Source: an uncultured Pseudoteredinibacter sp. (GTDB taxonomy: Bacteria > Pseudomonadota > Gammaproteobacteria > Pseudomonadales > Cellvibrionaceae). Taken from it: a stretch of 64,000 nucleotides of DNA. Positions 1 to 9,197 of the stretch are shown here, one piece after another. The notes under the pieces are model-generated. The model ran no database searches. It was given only the letters and a program-made list of their open reading frames with translations, and was not told the origin of the DNA. Within the stretch, counting starts at the first letter, position 1; every line of letters begins with the position of its first letter. The stretch lies in contig NZ_CANMSS010000006.1 in the NCBI RefSeq assembly GCF_947500695.1, positions 235,041 through 299,040 of the forward strand. The letters run 5' to 3'. Made by a program: the position numbers and the translations under genes.

Positions 1-421
1 TAACGGCTTACTGCTGCAAGCCAATGCCACCTTCACAGACTCGGAGGCCACATTAGATTTAGGTGAAGATCCTGATCGTAATACCGATATCCAATTACCC
101 GAACAAGCCGACCGCGTGGGTAACTTGGTACTGGGTTATGAAAAAGGTCCACTTAGCCTGCGTGTTTCTGCCGCCTATAAAAGTGAGCGTTTGATGGAGC
201 TTAACTACGAAGATGCCAACAATGATTTGTATCAAGATGAGCATATGCAAATCGACCTAAGCGCTAAATACGAAGTGAACGAAAACCTTCAGTTCCACTT
301 CAATGCCATCAACATCAACGATGAGCCATTCTTCCGCTACCACGGCAGCCGCTCTTTCAACGCTCAATATGAAGAGTATGGCCCATCCTATGTCCTAGGT
401 GTGACCTATCGTAATTTCTAA
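1..421 (+). CDS. TonB-dependent receptor, C-terminal end (5' truncated by window)
   Basis: The reading frame is open from base 2, so this is the last about 139 residues of a longer protein. The visible part is an alternation of amphipathic strands (for example GNLVLGYEKGPLSLRVSA, then QIDLSAKYEVNENLQFHFNA) and ends in LGVTYRNF. A terminal Phe after an aromatic/hydrophobic strand is the outer-membrane barrel signal recognised by BamA, and the NINDEPFFRY block is typical of the last strands of TonB-dependent receptors. Such receptors import siderophores, vitamins or glycans using TonB energy. The substrate cannot be told because plug and N-terminus lie outside the window. A strong terminator follows 22 bases after the stop. 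Confidence 0.85.
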   Translation, partial: NGLLLQANATFTDSEATLDLGEDPDRNTDIQLPEQADRVGNLVLGYEKGPLSLRVSAAYKSERLMELNYEDANNDLYQDEHMQIDLSAKYEVNENLQFHFNAININDEPFFRYHGSRSFNAQYEEYGPSYVLGVTYRNF

Positions 422-442
422 AACACAAGAATAGCTAGCCAT

Positions 443-478
443 AAAAAACCCCAGCAGAGATTACTGCTGGGGTTTTTT
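443..478 (+). terminator. Rho-independent terminator of the TonB receptor gene
   Basis: A perfect 9-bp stem (CCCCAGCAG at 449-457 with CTGCTGGGG at 464-472) with a 6-base loop is followed by six T and preceded by six A, so it can work in both directions. It lies between the convergent receptor gene and the gene ending at 514. Confidence 0.93.
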
Positions 479-513
479 ATTAAATTGTGTAGCTAACTGC
501 TACCAAGGCCAAC

Positions 514-1113
514 TTAGCTTTTACGAGCCGCAGCAATTAGGCAAAACGCCAACAACAAAGTCGCCAACACACCTGTCGCACCTGCAACAGCTGATGGTAA
601 AAAACCATCGCGACCAAATGTGATCAAAATGGCATTAGCAAGTACAGCAATACCGCCAACAAGGGCCGTTAAACCACCCAAGGCTTTGTTGCCCTCAGAC
701 ATAAGTGCCGAGCCCATTCCCAACGCCGCCATGCCCAATAAAAGTTTGGCCGCGTAATAAATCATAAAGGACAAGGCGACTACACCACTTAGCGCAGGCT
801 TCAATCCTTCTACTTCAGATACCGCCTCATTAAAGCTGCCAAACAGGGTTATCCCAACACTCACCTGAACCACATTAAGCACAGCACTAAAGGCAATAGC
901 CGACCAAATAAGCTGATTTTCTTTTAGTTGTACCATGGCGGCACCCGCAAAAGCGATTAATACCGTGAACAGCAAGCCCTCAGAGCCCCACAAAAATTGC
1001 CTTGGTACATCAAGCTTGGCAACATAGAGCGCTGTATAAACGACTTGAGTAAGCGCCAATACCAACAAAATATAGGCGGAGAATTGGGTTAATTGTTTAG
1101 GGGTAAAGTTCAC
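514..1113 (-). CDS. multi-pass inner-membrane protein of unknown function
   Basis: 199 residues with about six hydrophobic segments (roughly residues 10-32, 45-63, 70-92, 108-133, 143-166 and 172-195), so an integral membrane protein. The start is GTG at 1113; GAGGT six bases upstream is a good ribosome site and supports it. It is Ala/Leu/Gly rich and I recognise no catalytic motif or named family. It appears monocistronic, converging on the TonB receptor terminator. A 9-bp palindrome at 1179-1200 sits in its upstream region and may control it. Confidence 0.75.
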   Translation of the reverse strand: MNFTPKQLTQFSAYILLVLALTQVVYTALYVAKLDVPRQFLWGSEGLLFTVLIAFAGAAMVQLKENQLIWSAIAFSAVLNVVQVSVGITLFGSFNEAVSEVEGLKPALSGVVALSFMIYYAAKLLLGMAALGMGSALMSEGNKALGGLTALVGGIAVLANAILITFGRDGFLPSAVAGATGVLATLLLAFCLIAAARKS

Positions 1114-1178
1114 AGTCGTACCTCGGCTGGTGTTGTGTTTATTGTTTTGATGTTTTGATGTTTTTATGTTTTTAGTAC

Positions 1179-1200
1179 GGCTTAGATTAATATCTAAGCC
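1179..1200. promoter_or_regulatory. 9-bp palindrome upstream of the membrane-protein gene
   Basis: GGCTTAGAT (1179-1187) and ATCTAAGCC (1192-1200) are perfectly complementary around a TAAT centre. It lies 66-87 bases upstream of the GTG start at 1113. The size and A/T centre fit a dimeric repressor or activator site; the regulator is unknown. Confidence 0.4.
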
Positions 1201-1417
1201 ACTGAAATCAAACAGGCGACTGTAGCAGCAATAAAATTAAGTCTTTTCTTATATACGGTGACTTGAGAGCTTATGGGGTTAAGCCGGTGAGAATATGGGG
1301 TATGAGGAGCCATCGTGCGGCATGCAAGAACACATTGCCCCGATGGTAAGTGTGGTTAAAGGCCTCAATTGTAGATTCAAAACTAATCTAGAGTTTTATC
1401 TGCAATGGATTCGATAT

Positions 1418-1464
1418 TTGTGTTAGACGGCGCTGGGGTTTGACTTCGGCGCCGTCTAACACAA
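1418..1464. terminator. 16-bp perfect hairpin downstream of the serine hydrolase gene
   Basis: Bases 1418-1433 and 1449-1464 are perfectly complementary (core TGTTAGACGGCGC) with a 15-base loop. It begins 17 bases after the stop of the minus-strand hydrolase gene. It lacks a U tract, so it may be an mRNA 3'-end stabiliser rather than a classic intrinsic terminator. Confidence 0.5.
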
Positions 1465-1480
1465 GCTCAAAGCTAAACGA

Positions 1481-2686
1481 CTACTTATCGAATGCGGGGA
1501 AAATTACCTGAGCAATTTGATCCATAATCGTACCCTCTTGAGTCGCCCCAGTAACAACGACAATCAAGTCTAGCTCCTTGAATACAATAATTCGCTGGTC
1601 ACCGCCACCCCAGGCCATATCTACCGTTATTTGTTTACCATTAACTGTAAAGTCCGTTGGGTACCAATAAAAACCATAGTAGTAATTGTCAGGAATCCAG
1701 TCATCGGTCGGCTGCGTAATTTTACTGGTCGCCGCCTCCAAAAAAACTTTCGAAATTAACTGTTCACCTTTCCATTGTCCGTCGTTTAGCACCAAGGAAC
1801 CCAGCTTCAACATATCTCGAGATGTGATACTGGAACCGCTCGCGCCTATCGCTACTCCATTGGCATCAGTCCTCCATCGATAAACCGAGATACCAAGCTT
1901 GCTCAACAATTCTTTATCAATGAAGTTCATTGATGAGCCCGGCACGACTTCTTCCAACACCTGCATGACTATGCTTAGATCCACACCCTGATACAAAAAG
2001 CTCTGTGATTCGGGACTGATGGCAGCCGTTGCTTCTAACAACTGCTGAACAATATTGCTTCCCTTGGTTTCTCTAGCACTGCGCGTTAATTGGCGAAGCT
2101 TTTCTTCCTCAATCCTAAGACCAGAGCTCATAGTCATGGCTTTACGAAGGGTAATATGTTCAACGCCTTTGGCCAGCTTTGCTTTATCCAAGCCCTTTAA
2201 CAGCTGAACAATGGGTTTGTCCAAATCATCCATAGTCAGATAACCCAACTGAATAGCTCGCCCGACAGCCAAAGCCGTATGGGATTTAGTTACAGAAGCT
2301 TGAAAGTGCGGCAGATTTACCCGCCCTTTTCTAAAATATGATTCAAATACAAGTTTGTTTTTGTGGGCAATCAGCAAGCTATCGTATTCACCAAACTTTG
2401 ACACTGCTGCTTCCTTTGCAAAAGCCAAAATATCACTGCTTGCGCTGGTATGTGAACTTAACTTCGCTACCTCGATGCCATCACCTCGATTTAGAGGACT
2501 AGGCTCTATATAGACCGGCGATAAGTTCGGCAGATCTTTTTCAAAGGAGTAGGACAGCTTAGCAGGATCTACTTCCGCAAGCTCTGGAGCTCCAGAGCTT
2601 ATCGCCAAACTTGAAAGGCATAAGGCAAGGGTGCCCACTGCTATATTTAAAAACCTAGTCGAATCCAACATAAAACCCTTCCTCAT
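1481..2686 (-). CDS. exported serine hydrolase, beta-lactamase/class C PBP family
   Basis: 401 residues. The N-terminus has a positive start and a hydrophobic run (residues about 13-31), a probable Sec signal. The SxxK nucleophile motif is visible as SVTKS near residue 133 (FQASVTKSHTALAVG), and the third box appears as AWGGGDQ near residue 360, equivalent to the HGGGG or KTG box of esterase EstB and class C enzymes. The usual YxN second box is not clear; YQGVD near residue 232 is the likely counterpart. Enzymes of this family include D-Ala-D-Ala peptidases, esterases and 6-aminohexanoate hydrolases; true beta-lactamase activity is not implied. ATG at 2686 has AGGA eight bases upstream. Confidence 0.82.
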   Translation of the reverse strand: MRKGFMLDSTRFLNIAVGTLALCLSSLAISSGAPELAEVDPAKLSYSFEKDLPNLSPVYIEPSPLNRGDGIEVAKLSSHTSASSDILAFAKEAAVSKFGEYDSLLIAHKNKLVFESYFRKGRVNLPHFQASVTKSHTALAVGRAIQLGYLTMDDLDKPIVQLLKGLDKAKLAKGVEHITLRKAMTMSSGLRIEEEKLRQLTRSARETKGSNIVQQLLEATAAISPESQSFLYQGVDLSIVMQVLEEVVPGSSMNFIDKELLSKLGISVYRWRTDANGVAIGASGSSITSRDMLKLGSLVLNDGQWKGEQLISKVFLEAATSKITQPTDDWIPDNYYYGFYWYPTDFTVNGKQITVDMAWGGGDQRIIVFKELDLIVVVTGATQEGTIMDQIAQVIFPAFDK

Positions 2687-3010
2687 TATTGTTATTCCTG
2701 TGATTTATCCTAGTCATGCTTATCTAGGGCATATACTAGGGGCTCAATAAAAAGGTGAATACTCTATGCTCGACAAAGCGAGTGATAAAGGGGGTTGAAT
2801 ACTACTCATCAAGAATTTCACAAGGCGTAACAACGAAACAATAATTTAAGAAAGCATCTATTTAGATTTTCGTAACGCGTCACAGCTTAAACTAAAGAAG
2901 ATATTTGACCCACTTGTTAAGACAATATACTGTTTGTTTAAAGATTAGGCTTGGGTGGCTATTTTCCCTGTCTTATCGGCACATAGACGTTATCAGCCAG
3001 GAGGGCTCAG
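2687..3010. other. intergenic region between divergent genes
   Basis: No gene is seen. It must carry the promoters of the minus-strand hydrolase and of the plus-strand small membrane protein. A plausible plus-strand promoter is at 2905-2931 and a strong Shine-Dalgarno at 2999-3004. Confidence 0.5.
2905..2931 (+). promoter_or_regulatory. candidate sigma-70 promoter for the small membrane protein
   Basis: TTGACC at 2905-2910 and TATACT at 2926-2931 are close to consensus but the spacer is only 15 bases. It lies about 80 bases upstream of the proposed start at 3011. Confidence 0.4.
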
Positions 3011-3325
3011 ATTAATAAACTACTATCTTTATCTGTTTTTATAGCTCTCACATTTACCTTAGCTTGTGCTTGCTTGTCGTTGTTTTTTACCTATTCATTT
3101 TACGAGTATGGGAAGAGCTCAATTCGTTTTATCAATGGAGTATTGGTCGCTCACGCCGTTGCATATGGAGGAATTTCAGCAACTTATGCAATCTTGGTGA
3201 GCATTATCTTTTGGAGCAGAGTGCACAAGTCGCTAATCATATTGTCATCGATATCCCTCGCCATCCTATTGGCAAGTTTCGGGCTATACACTCTTCTTGA
3301 AGGAAAGCTAGGTTTGCTGGGTTAG
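3011..3325 (+). CDS. small three-helix membrane protein, probable ATT start
   Basis: The frame is open from 2987 and contains no ATG or GTG. A perfect AGGAGG at 2999-3004 is followed, six bases later, by ATT at 3011, giving a 104-residue protein beginning with N-K-L-L-S-L and a hydrophobic segment. The alternative start is TTG at 3074 (83 residues), which has no good ribosome site and cuts into the first helix. The protein has about three membrane segments (residues 5-28, 44-69 and 76-97). I do not recognise a family. ATT starts are rare but known (infC, pcnB in E. coli); a sequencing error changing ATG to ATT is the other explanation. Confidence 0.6.
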   Translation: MNKLLSLSVFIALTFTLACACLSLFFTYSFYEYGKSSIRFINGVLVAHAVAYGGISATYAILVSIIFWSRVHKSLIILSSISLAILLASFGLYTLLEGKLGLLG

Positions 3326-3437
3326 TTGTACGACAAAAGCGGCTGAAGAAAATCTTCCAACTATACGAACGTCAGCCCGCGTGGTGCGCAATAATCCTCA
3401 CCACTCTCGATGCTACTTGATCCAATTTCACCGTTAA

Positions 3438-4649
3438 TTAAACAAGCTTTCTACGCCGAAAGAATACCACTAGTGGCATCAACAAACTTAGAAATAGTTG
3501 CCCCCAAACCCCAATAGTCGGCACTTGTCTTGGCGGCACTGGCTCATCATCTACAATGGTGCCCATCACCTGCGAAACAATGGTTCCGTTACAGGTAGAA
3601 TCGTTGAACTCAAGGTTTTTATCTGCTGTGCTACCACCCCCACTTTGAATCGATCCCAAGTTATAGACTATCGTTTCATCACCTTCGTAAATAGCATCGG
3701 CACTAATACTCAAGGGCAAAACGATTACCCCCTGCTGATTCAAGCTATTATTTGTTTGGTTAGGATCATACTCCCCTGCCGGTAGAGTAATTTGAATTTC
3801 ACCACTACCGCTATTGAAGCTATTAACTTCACCCCGACCTGCCAATGCGCCTACAGCGACGCTATAATCCAGTTGCGGCGAGGCGCTTGAAGCCGCGTCT
3901 AAAGTTAAATTAAACACCGCATCACTATCTAAGGTGCCGCTAATAATCAAGGCAAACTCCATGCTTCCTACGCTATCTTCAGAACCAGAAGCCGGTGACA
4001 TTGTATTCAATTGAATTTCTACCAACGGCCTTAGATCGACCGTGATATTATCAATGAAGTTACCAACTGGGCTAGCTGGTGATAGAGATTCAAAACTAAA
4101 TTGTCGTGCTCCTGCCACTGCATCATTAGTTAAGGCCCCGGAATGCTGCACCCAGCCATCCCCTAAAGACACCGCATCGAGTGGGCCATTAAACACCAGT
4201 GCGCCGGCAGCGTCATGTAAAGAGGCACGAGTGGTTTCATTGGCTTGGGCTCTTGCACGATGGTAATACTGATAGTTTACAGATTCATTGGCCGTCAAAC
4301 ATACTTCTTGGTACAAGCGAGCAACACTCTCGGCATTTACCTCGGCAAACTGATTTCCTTCAAAGGCTGGGACTGATAAAAAACCATCAGACCAAATTTC
4401 AATGGGTGACCCGTTTGCGGGACCACAACTCAAACCGCCTTGGCTAGGTGCTGTTGTTAACCAACCTTGAACGGCACTTTGATCAATTTGATCAAAGCCC
4501 GAACCTGGGATACCACAAGTTGCGTTTAAGTCTGGTCGTTCAAAACCCTCATTAACAATGATACGAGTGGGAATTTGGGCTTTAGTAAGTGAGAATGGCA
4601 GAAAAGCGATGGCTAGCAATAGGCATCGAAAGATAATTGAGCGCGACAC
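3438..4649 (-). CDS. exported Calx-beta-like protein with IPTL-CTERM sorting tail
   Basis: 403 residues. Residues 1-24 are a clear signal peptide ending at TKAQ. The middle (about 30-205) is a secreted beta-rich domain with a CGIPGSGF start and a FIDNITVDL end, like carbohydrate-binding-type modules. Residues about 205-370 resemble a Calx-beta domain (YEGDETIVYNLGS, GTIVDDE). The last 30 residues are VPTIGVWG, then a hydrophobic helix, then FFRRRKLV: this is the IPTLxxWG C-terminal sorting signal, processed in other bacteria by exosortase XrtH. The protein is therefore expected at the cell surface or released after sorting. It converges on the small membrane protein; no obvious operon partner. 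Confidence 0.82.
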   Translation of the reverse strand: MSRSIIFRCLLLAIAFLPFSLTKAQIPTRIIVNEGFERPDLNATCGIPGSGFDQIDQSAVQGWLTTAPSQGGLSCGPANGSPIEIWSDGFLSVPAFEGNQFAEVNAESVARLYQEVCLTANESVNYQYYHRARAQANETTRASLHDAAGALVFNGPLDAVSLGDGWVQHSGALTNDAVAGARQFSFESLSPASPVGNFIDNITVDLRPLVEIQLNTMSPASGSEDSVGSMEFALIISGTLDSDAVFNLTLDAASSASPQLDYSVAVGALAGRGEVNSFNSGSGEIQITLPAGEYDPNQTNNSLNQQGVIVLPLSISADAIYEGDETIVYNLGSIQSGGGSTADKNLEFNDSTCNGTIVSQVMGTIVDDEPVPPRQVPTIGVWGQLFLSLLMPLVVFFRRRKLV

Positions 4650-4856
4650 AAGGACTCCTTAAATACATTATGTCTTTAGCTTTATATCTCCTGTACTGAG
4701 CTGCCAATTTTGACAATCAAATCACACCCAATTTATATTTTGGGCAGCAAAGTTTTTGGGAGAAATTTATTAGTGATTGCCTATGCAATTATAATAAATT
4801 TCTCTTACTGAATGTAAACTTGACGCGAAATCCAAATTATGAATATCACATATAAC

Positions 4857-4880
4857 AAAAACCCCGCATCGGACGCGGGG
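4857..4880 (-). terminator. Rho-independent terminator of the chemoreceptor gene
   Basis: Read on the minus strand, CCCCGC, a 7-base loop and GCGGGG are followed by TTTTTGTT. The stem pairs 4862-4867 with 4875-4880, 45 bases after the chemoreceptor stop. Confidence 0.85.
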
Positions 4881-4924
4881 CTTCTAAACCTCGAATGACA
4901 AACACCAGTGGTAACTACGTCCCC

Positions 4925-6547
4925 TTAGCGAACATACTGGCCGACCAAATCGTTTAACTGGTTTACACTATTCATTAACTGAACAGTAGCCTCTGACGCC
5001 GACTTAACTTGTTGTGACGAGTTTCTCGCGCTGCCAGATACCTCCACTACACTGCGATTAATCTCTTCAGCTACAGAGCTCTGCTCTTCGGCCGCCGTCG
5101 CAATCTGTGCGTTCATATCAGTTACCATCGCGATTTCCGATTTGATATTTCGCATTACCTCATTGGATTCTTGTGCTAGCTGAGAAGTTTTACGCGTTTG
5201 TTCTACGCCAAGCTTCATTGCAGAAACTGCTTTTTCTGAACCTGCTTGAGCCGCTTCGATAATACTTTTAATTTCGGTAGTAGAGTCTTGTGTTTTCTGC
5301 GCCAAGGTTCGCACTTCATCGGCAACAACAGCAAAACCTCGCCCTTGATCACCAGCCCTAGCCGCCTCAATAGCGGCGTTTAACGCAAGCAAATTAGTTT
5401 GCTCTGCAATGCCCACGATCACATCTAGAACAGAACCTACACCAGCCACCAAAGATTCAAGCTCTTCCAATGCCTCCGCCGTATTTTCTACATCGGTTTC
5501 AAGTGCGTGCATTGAAGTAATGGTTTTATCCATAGTTTGCCTGCCTATCTCGGTATTATCATTTACCGTACTAGCCGAATCTGCAGCGGAAGTGGCATTC
5601 CTAGACACTTCTTGAATAGACGCCGACATTTCATTAGTAGCTGTTGCCGAGTGCTCAACATTCTTTTGAATCGATTCTGAATCACGCTGAATCTCGCCAG
5701 AGATTATCGATACGGAATCGGAAACTTCAGTCAGATTCTTCGCCGACCCCTCCATAGCTTCCAGCATTGAGACTAGAGAGTGGCGCATTTCTTCTAAACC
5801 ACCACCAATCTGCCCAAGCTCATCTTTCGAAGAAACCTGAACGGGCTGAGAAAAATCTTTACCCTTGATCAAATCTAAAGATTCAATAAGCGCTCTCGTT
5901 GGCTTTACGATATTGCGATTCATAATCGCCGTACCAATCAGCAATACGATAACCTGCCCTAGAAGAATTGATGGTAGTGCCCAGCGTTCAACCGTAGCAG
6001 AGCTAGCAATATTGCTTTTAGTTTGCTGGCTTACATCTAAAGATACTGATTTCGCCGTTTCTGCCAGGAGCTTCGACGGCCCCCTATCGATACCACGAAC
6101 ATAGCTATCCGCCGCATTCGAATCTAAATCGCCGACAAAGATATCGTAAGCTTCTTCATACTTAGTCATCATGACACGATAATCTTGCATAAAGCTTTTC
6201 AAATTACCGCTTACCGCAGCACTATCCGAGCGCCCCATAATGGCCTTAGTGTCGGCCATAATTGACTGCTTTCGCTCTTGGAAGCGCCCCCAGTACTTTT
6301 CTAGATCGGCAGGCTTATGCCCTCGCAGCAGAACATTCTTCCACTCTTGCACCTGAGTTTTAAACTCACTGTTAAGCAAAAGAATATCGCGCTCTATCGC
6401 TACCTCTTTGTCGAGAAGTAAACGAAATCTATTTAGCTGTTTGTTTTCAAGGTGTACAGCTACACCCGCAATAATGGAAACAGCAATAGCACCTAGAGCC
6501 AAAACGCTCAAAAGCTTGTTTCTCACCGATCCGCTGATAATATTCAT
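4925..6547 (-). CDS. membrane methyl-accepting chemotaxis protein
   Basis: 540 residues. Membrane helix 1 at about 10-30, a periplasmic helical ligand domain (about 35-185, four-helix-bundle type), helix 2 at about 190-210, HAMP linker (about 212-265, with the conserved [14 protein letters not shown]) and a cytoplasmic signalling domain to the end. The hairpin tip has the invariant [21 protein letters not shown]. It senses a periplasmic ligand and controls CheA. The C-terminus (LVGQYVR) has no NWETF-type pentapeptide, so CheR/CheB tethering is not expected. No che genes are nearby, so it is an orphan receptor. The intrinsic terminator at 4857-4880 ends the transcript. Confidence 0.93.
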   Translation of the reverse strand: MNIISGSVRNKLLSVLALGAIAVSIIAGVAVHLENKQLNRFRLLLDKEVAIERDILLLNSEFKTQVQEWKNVLLRGHKPADLEKYWGRFQERKQSIMADTKAIMGRSDSAAVSGNLKSFMQDYRVMMTKYEEAYDIFVGDLDSNAADSYVRGIDRGPSKLLAETAKSVSLDVSQQTKSNIASSATVERWALPSILLGQVIVLLIGTAIMNRNIVKPTRALIESLDLIKGKDFSQPVQVSSKDELGQIGGGLEEMRHSLVSMLEAMEGSAKNLTEVSDSVSIISGEIQRDSESIQKNVEHSATATNEMSASIQEVSRNATSAADSASTVNDNTEIGRQTMDKTITSMHALETDVENTAEALEELESLVAGVGSVLDVIVGIAEQTNLLALNAAIEAARAGDQGRGFAVVADEVRTLAQKTQDSTTEIKSIIEAAQAGSEKAVSAMKLGVEQTRKTSQLAQESNEVMRNIKSEIAMVTDMNAQIATAAEEQSSVAEEINRSVVEVSGSARNSSQQVKSASEATVQLMNSVNQLNDLVGQYVR

Positions 6548-6715
6548 TAGTTAACTCTAATAAAACAATTGGTAGACTATTCAATATAGTTATCGGCACT
6601 ATTCCTTAAAGATTAGGTTTTTTGATTGTTATTTGAGCTAAAAAGGGGAATTTAATAAAAAGGACTAGGGCTGGACTAGCCTTAGCTAGTTAGTTTTATA
6701 GGAAGACTTATTGAG

Positions 6716-6748
6716 AACTATTAGCCCCAAAGACAGGGGCTAATAGTT
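6716..6748. terminator. 13-bp hairpin downstream of the MFS gene
   Basis: AACTATTAGCCCC (6716-6728) and its perfect complement (6736-6748) with a 7-base loop lie 62 bases after the minus-strand MFS stop. There is no clear U tract on either side, so terminator function is likely but not certain. Confidence 0.55.
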
Positions 6749-6809
6749 AGGGTAAGACGAGGCCCTCTATAGATGAGTGGGCGCAGTAAGCTCAGTAGCG
6801 AAAGCTGCC

Positions 6810-7976
6810 TTATAACTTGGTCGACTTCTTGAGCCAGCCCAATATCAACAAAGCAAAACCAGGCAATAGCAAAAACATCGAGGTCCAGTTGCTATTCTCC
6901 CAACCGATACTGGCAAATAACCAGCCCGCAGAAAATGCACCGATAGTGTTGAGCACCGCCACTGCAGACTCATTCAAGCCCTGCAACTTGTGGGCATCGC
7001 CTGGTAAGGAAGCTACTAAAGAGCTCCCCCCAACGTATAACATATTCCAACCTAGCCCAATACCTATTAGCGCCACCAAAATACCATTGTAACTTTCGAA
7101 ATTAATGGCAATAAGCATCGAAGCTAGCATCACCATATAGCCCGCAAAGATCACGCGCCCCACACCAATTAAGGCAATAATCCGCCCCATAAACAATGAT
7201 GGGATAAACATGGCGAGTACATGGCTTTGAATAACCAACATGATGCTAGCGAACTCTATGCCCATCGCATTCATTTTTAGCGAAGACTGCATCATTAATA
7301 AAGCCATCAACATATAGCCAAAACCAGAGGCATAAATAGCCAGTATTAACTCGGTTTTGTAATTTTGTTTGGAAGAAGAATTCTTAGCTGTAACTTTGTC
7401 AGCGGCCTCCCTACTTTGTGTATTAGCAGGAACAGTACTTAAGACAACTGCCAGCAATACCGCCAAAGCAATAAACATCAAATAGCTGGCACTGAAGGCG
7501 TAATCAGGAATTAGTAAACGACTGTGGGTCGTTAAAATAGGAGCTACAAAAGCAGCGACCACACCGCCTAAAGTCACCAGCGATACAGCTTTTGCTGTTT
7601 GTTCAGAACTCAAGCCATCGGTAGCAGCAAATCGAAAATAGGCAAAGGCGCTGAAGGCCATTCCAAACAAGGCATGTGCTATGCAGTTTATAACAAAGGA
7701 ATGGCTGTAAATCGAGTAAGCCCCTAAACCGCCCCCCAAAGCGAAACTAAAGCAAGCCAAATAGAAAACGGGCTTGCGACCAAAACGCTTCATCGCCATA
7801 GACAGTAAATAGGAGCACACAATTACTGAAGCAAACTGTAATCCATACGGCAAAGTAGACAATTCAGCGCTGGGTGCCAATACCTTTCCAACCAGTGGTG
7901 CGACGGATACGGTAATAACCGCACCACTTAATGCCAAGGCTTGTGCCGCTGAATACAATAGAGTTGTTTTGCGCAT
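6810..7976 (-). CDS. major facilitator superfamily transporter
   Basis: 388 residues with about 12 membrane segments. The loop between helices 2 and 3 has MKRFGRKPVFY, the MFS motif A (G-x-x-x-D/R-R-x-G-R-R/K). A hydrophilic central loop (about 180-205, SREAADKVTAKNSSSKQ) separates the two six-helix halves. MFS proteins of this size are mostly proton-coupled drug or metabolite exporters; the substrate is not visible. It is transcribed alone, divergent from the motor operon starting at 8258. Confidence 0.88.
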   Translation of the reverse strand: MRKTTLLYSAAQALALSGAVITVSVAPLVGKVLAPSAELSTLPYGLQFASVIVCSYLLSMAMKRFGRKPVFYLACFSFALGGGLGAYSIYSHSFVINCIAHALFGMAFSAFAYFRFAATDGLSSEQTAKAVSLVTLGGVVAAFVAPILTTHSRLLIPDYAFSASYLMFIALAVLLAVVLSTVPANTQSREAADKVTAKNSSSKQNYKTELILAIYASGFGYMLMALLMMQSSLKMNAMGIEFASIMLVIQSHVLAMFIPSLFMGRIIALIGVGRVIFAGYMVMLASMLIAINFESYNGILVALIGIGLGWNMLYVGGSSLVASLPGDAHKLQGLNESAVAVLNTIGAFSAGWLFASIGWENSNWTSMFLLLPGFALLILGWLKKSTKL

Positions 7977-8257
7977 AAATACATGTCACTGCAGCAATAA
8001 AGTGGGTAGGCATGATACGAGATAAACCGATCAATCCAAAATTTAGATATTAGCCGTTCAGAGTTTATTCAGCATTTACAGATCGGCCCTAAATTGACGC
8101 CTTAGGCCGCTTGAATCTTGGCCTCAGTTATTGATAATAGCCGGCCGACTAAAAAATAGTGGTCACGGTTAGAAACTGTACGCATTGCCCAATTAATAGC
8201 CGGAACAAATCTTAAGTACGACTTTTAGAACACTGGCTTACGGCACGCGTTAGATAC
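7977..8257. other. divergent intergenic region upstream of the motor operon
   Basis: 281 bases between the MFS start and the DUF3348-like gene. Promoters for both must lie here. I see GC-rich short inverted stretches (TAGCCGGCCGA near 8139, TAGCCGG near 8198) but no convincing operator. Confidence 0.4.
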
Positions 8258-9097
8258 ATGGCTCAAATCTCTATAGAAGGCTCTCGTTTAGTTCGTTTTT
8301 TGAACGATCTAGATGTATCCAATGCCGACCTTTTCGACAAGGCATTTGCTGAACGTATTAGCCAGCTTATTGGCTTGCACAAATCCTTAGCACTTTCTGG
8401 CTTACCCCTGAAACTCGCAAGACTGCGCTTTGAACCGCGCTCTGTAAGCGCAGATAAAGTGCAGCAGGAATTTTTACGGGTTAATCAGGAGCTCATTGAA
8501 ACACTGATTGAGTGTTTCACCCCCGGCAATGGCAGTGCTCGGGTCCGCTTTCCAGGCTATCGCGAAGATGCTACTGAAGAGCAACTCAATAACTTTGATC
8601 TCTATGTGCAGTTCTATAGCGCTAGGCAAAGACAGATAGAGTTAAAAGTTCAGCATCTTCTGTCCTATGTACGCGATGCCGCCGCTGGTCATTCACAAAG
8701 ACTGGCACAACTGGTTATGCTAGAAAGCTCCTTTGGGGAAGCCATCGTCGGCTACGACAGACAATGTTTGGCCGTAGTGCCCAGATTGTTAGAAGCTTAC
8801 TTTGAGCAACTGCGCCAAGAGCATCAGGATATACTTGCCGAACAATCTGGCGAATCCATACCCGAAGAAACTCCAAGCTGGATAAATCAATTTTCTGACG
8901 ACATGCGCGAGTTACTGTTTGCCGAGCTAGAACTACGTTTAATGCCGGTAATGGGACTGATAGAAGCCTTTGACGAGGACAGCCCTGAGCTTGTTAAAAA
9001 CAGCCTTGAGCCGGATAAAAACAACCTTGAGCCTGGCAAAAGCAGCCATTCGAAAAAACAATCCGCCGAAGCCCTAACCGAACAGGCCAAAGCCTAA
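8258..9097 (+). CDS. DUF3348-like protein, first gene of the motor operon
   Basis: 279 residues, soluble, no signal or membrane segment. From memory of gene order and N-terminal pattern (LVRFLNDLDVSNADLFDKAFAERISQLIGLHKSLALSG) it matches DUF3348, which sits next to DUF802, OmpA-family and DUF2894 genes in other Proteobacteria. Residues about 40-230 are predicted mostly helical; the C-terminal tail has a small internal repeat (SLEPDK, NLEPGK) and is charged and likely disordered. Function unknown; as the first gene of the set with the MotA-like and MotB-like subunits it is likely a cytoplasmic partner of the 914-residue protein. The gap to the next gene is 100 bases. Confidence 0.72.
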   Translation: MAQISIEGSRLVRFLNDLDVSNADLFDKAFAERISQLIGLHKSLALSGLPLKLARLRFEPRSVSADKVQQEFLRVNQELIETLIECFTPGNGSARVRFPGYREDATEEQLNNFDLYVQFYSARQRQIELKVQHLLSYVRDAAAGHSQRLAQLVMLESSFGEAIVGYDRQCLAVVPRLLEAYFEQLRQEHQDILAEQSGESIPEETPSWINQFSDDMRELLFAELELRLMPVMGLIEAFDEDSPELVKNSLEPDKNNLEPGKSSHSKKQSAEALTEQAKA

Positions 9098-9197
9098 AGA
9101 ATAAATATCCGCATTCCACCACACATAAAGATTTAAGCGTTTTCATAGTAAGACACTGGTGAAGGGAAGCGAAAAAGGAAACAACTAAGAAGACCTT

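Larger units (their letters stand above)
1114..1480. other. intergenic region with palindromes, no gene seen
   Basis: Between two minus-strand genes. It holds a T-rich stretch made of repeated TGTTTTGA/TGTTTTTA units at 1143-1173, the palindrome at 1179-1200 and a long stem at 1418-1464, listed separately. No open frame with a plausible start was found. Confidence 0.6.

Noticed and set aside
1481..2686. Beta-lactamase resistance gene
   Set aside because: SxxK and a GGG box are shared by many esterases and peptidases; the YxN box is not typical of AmpC, so resistance is not supported.
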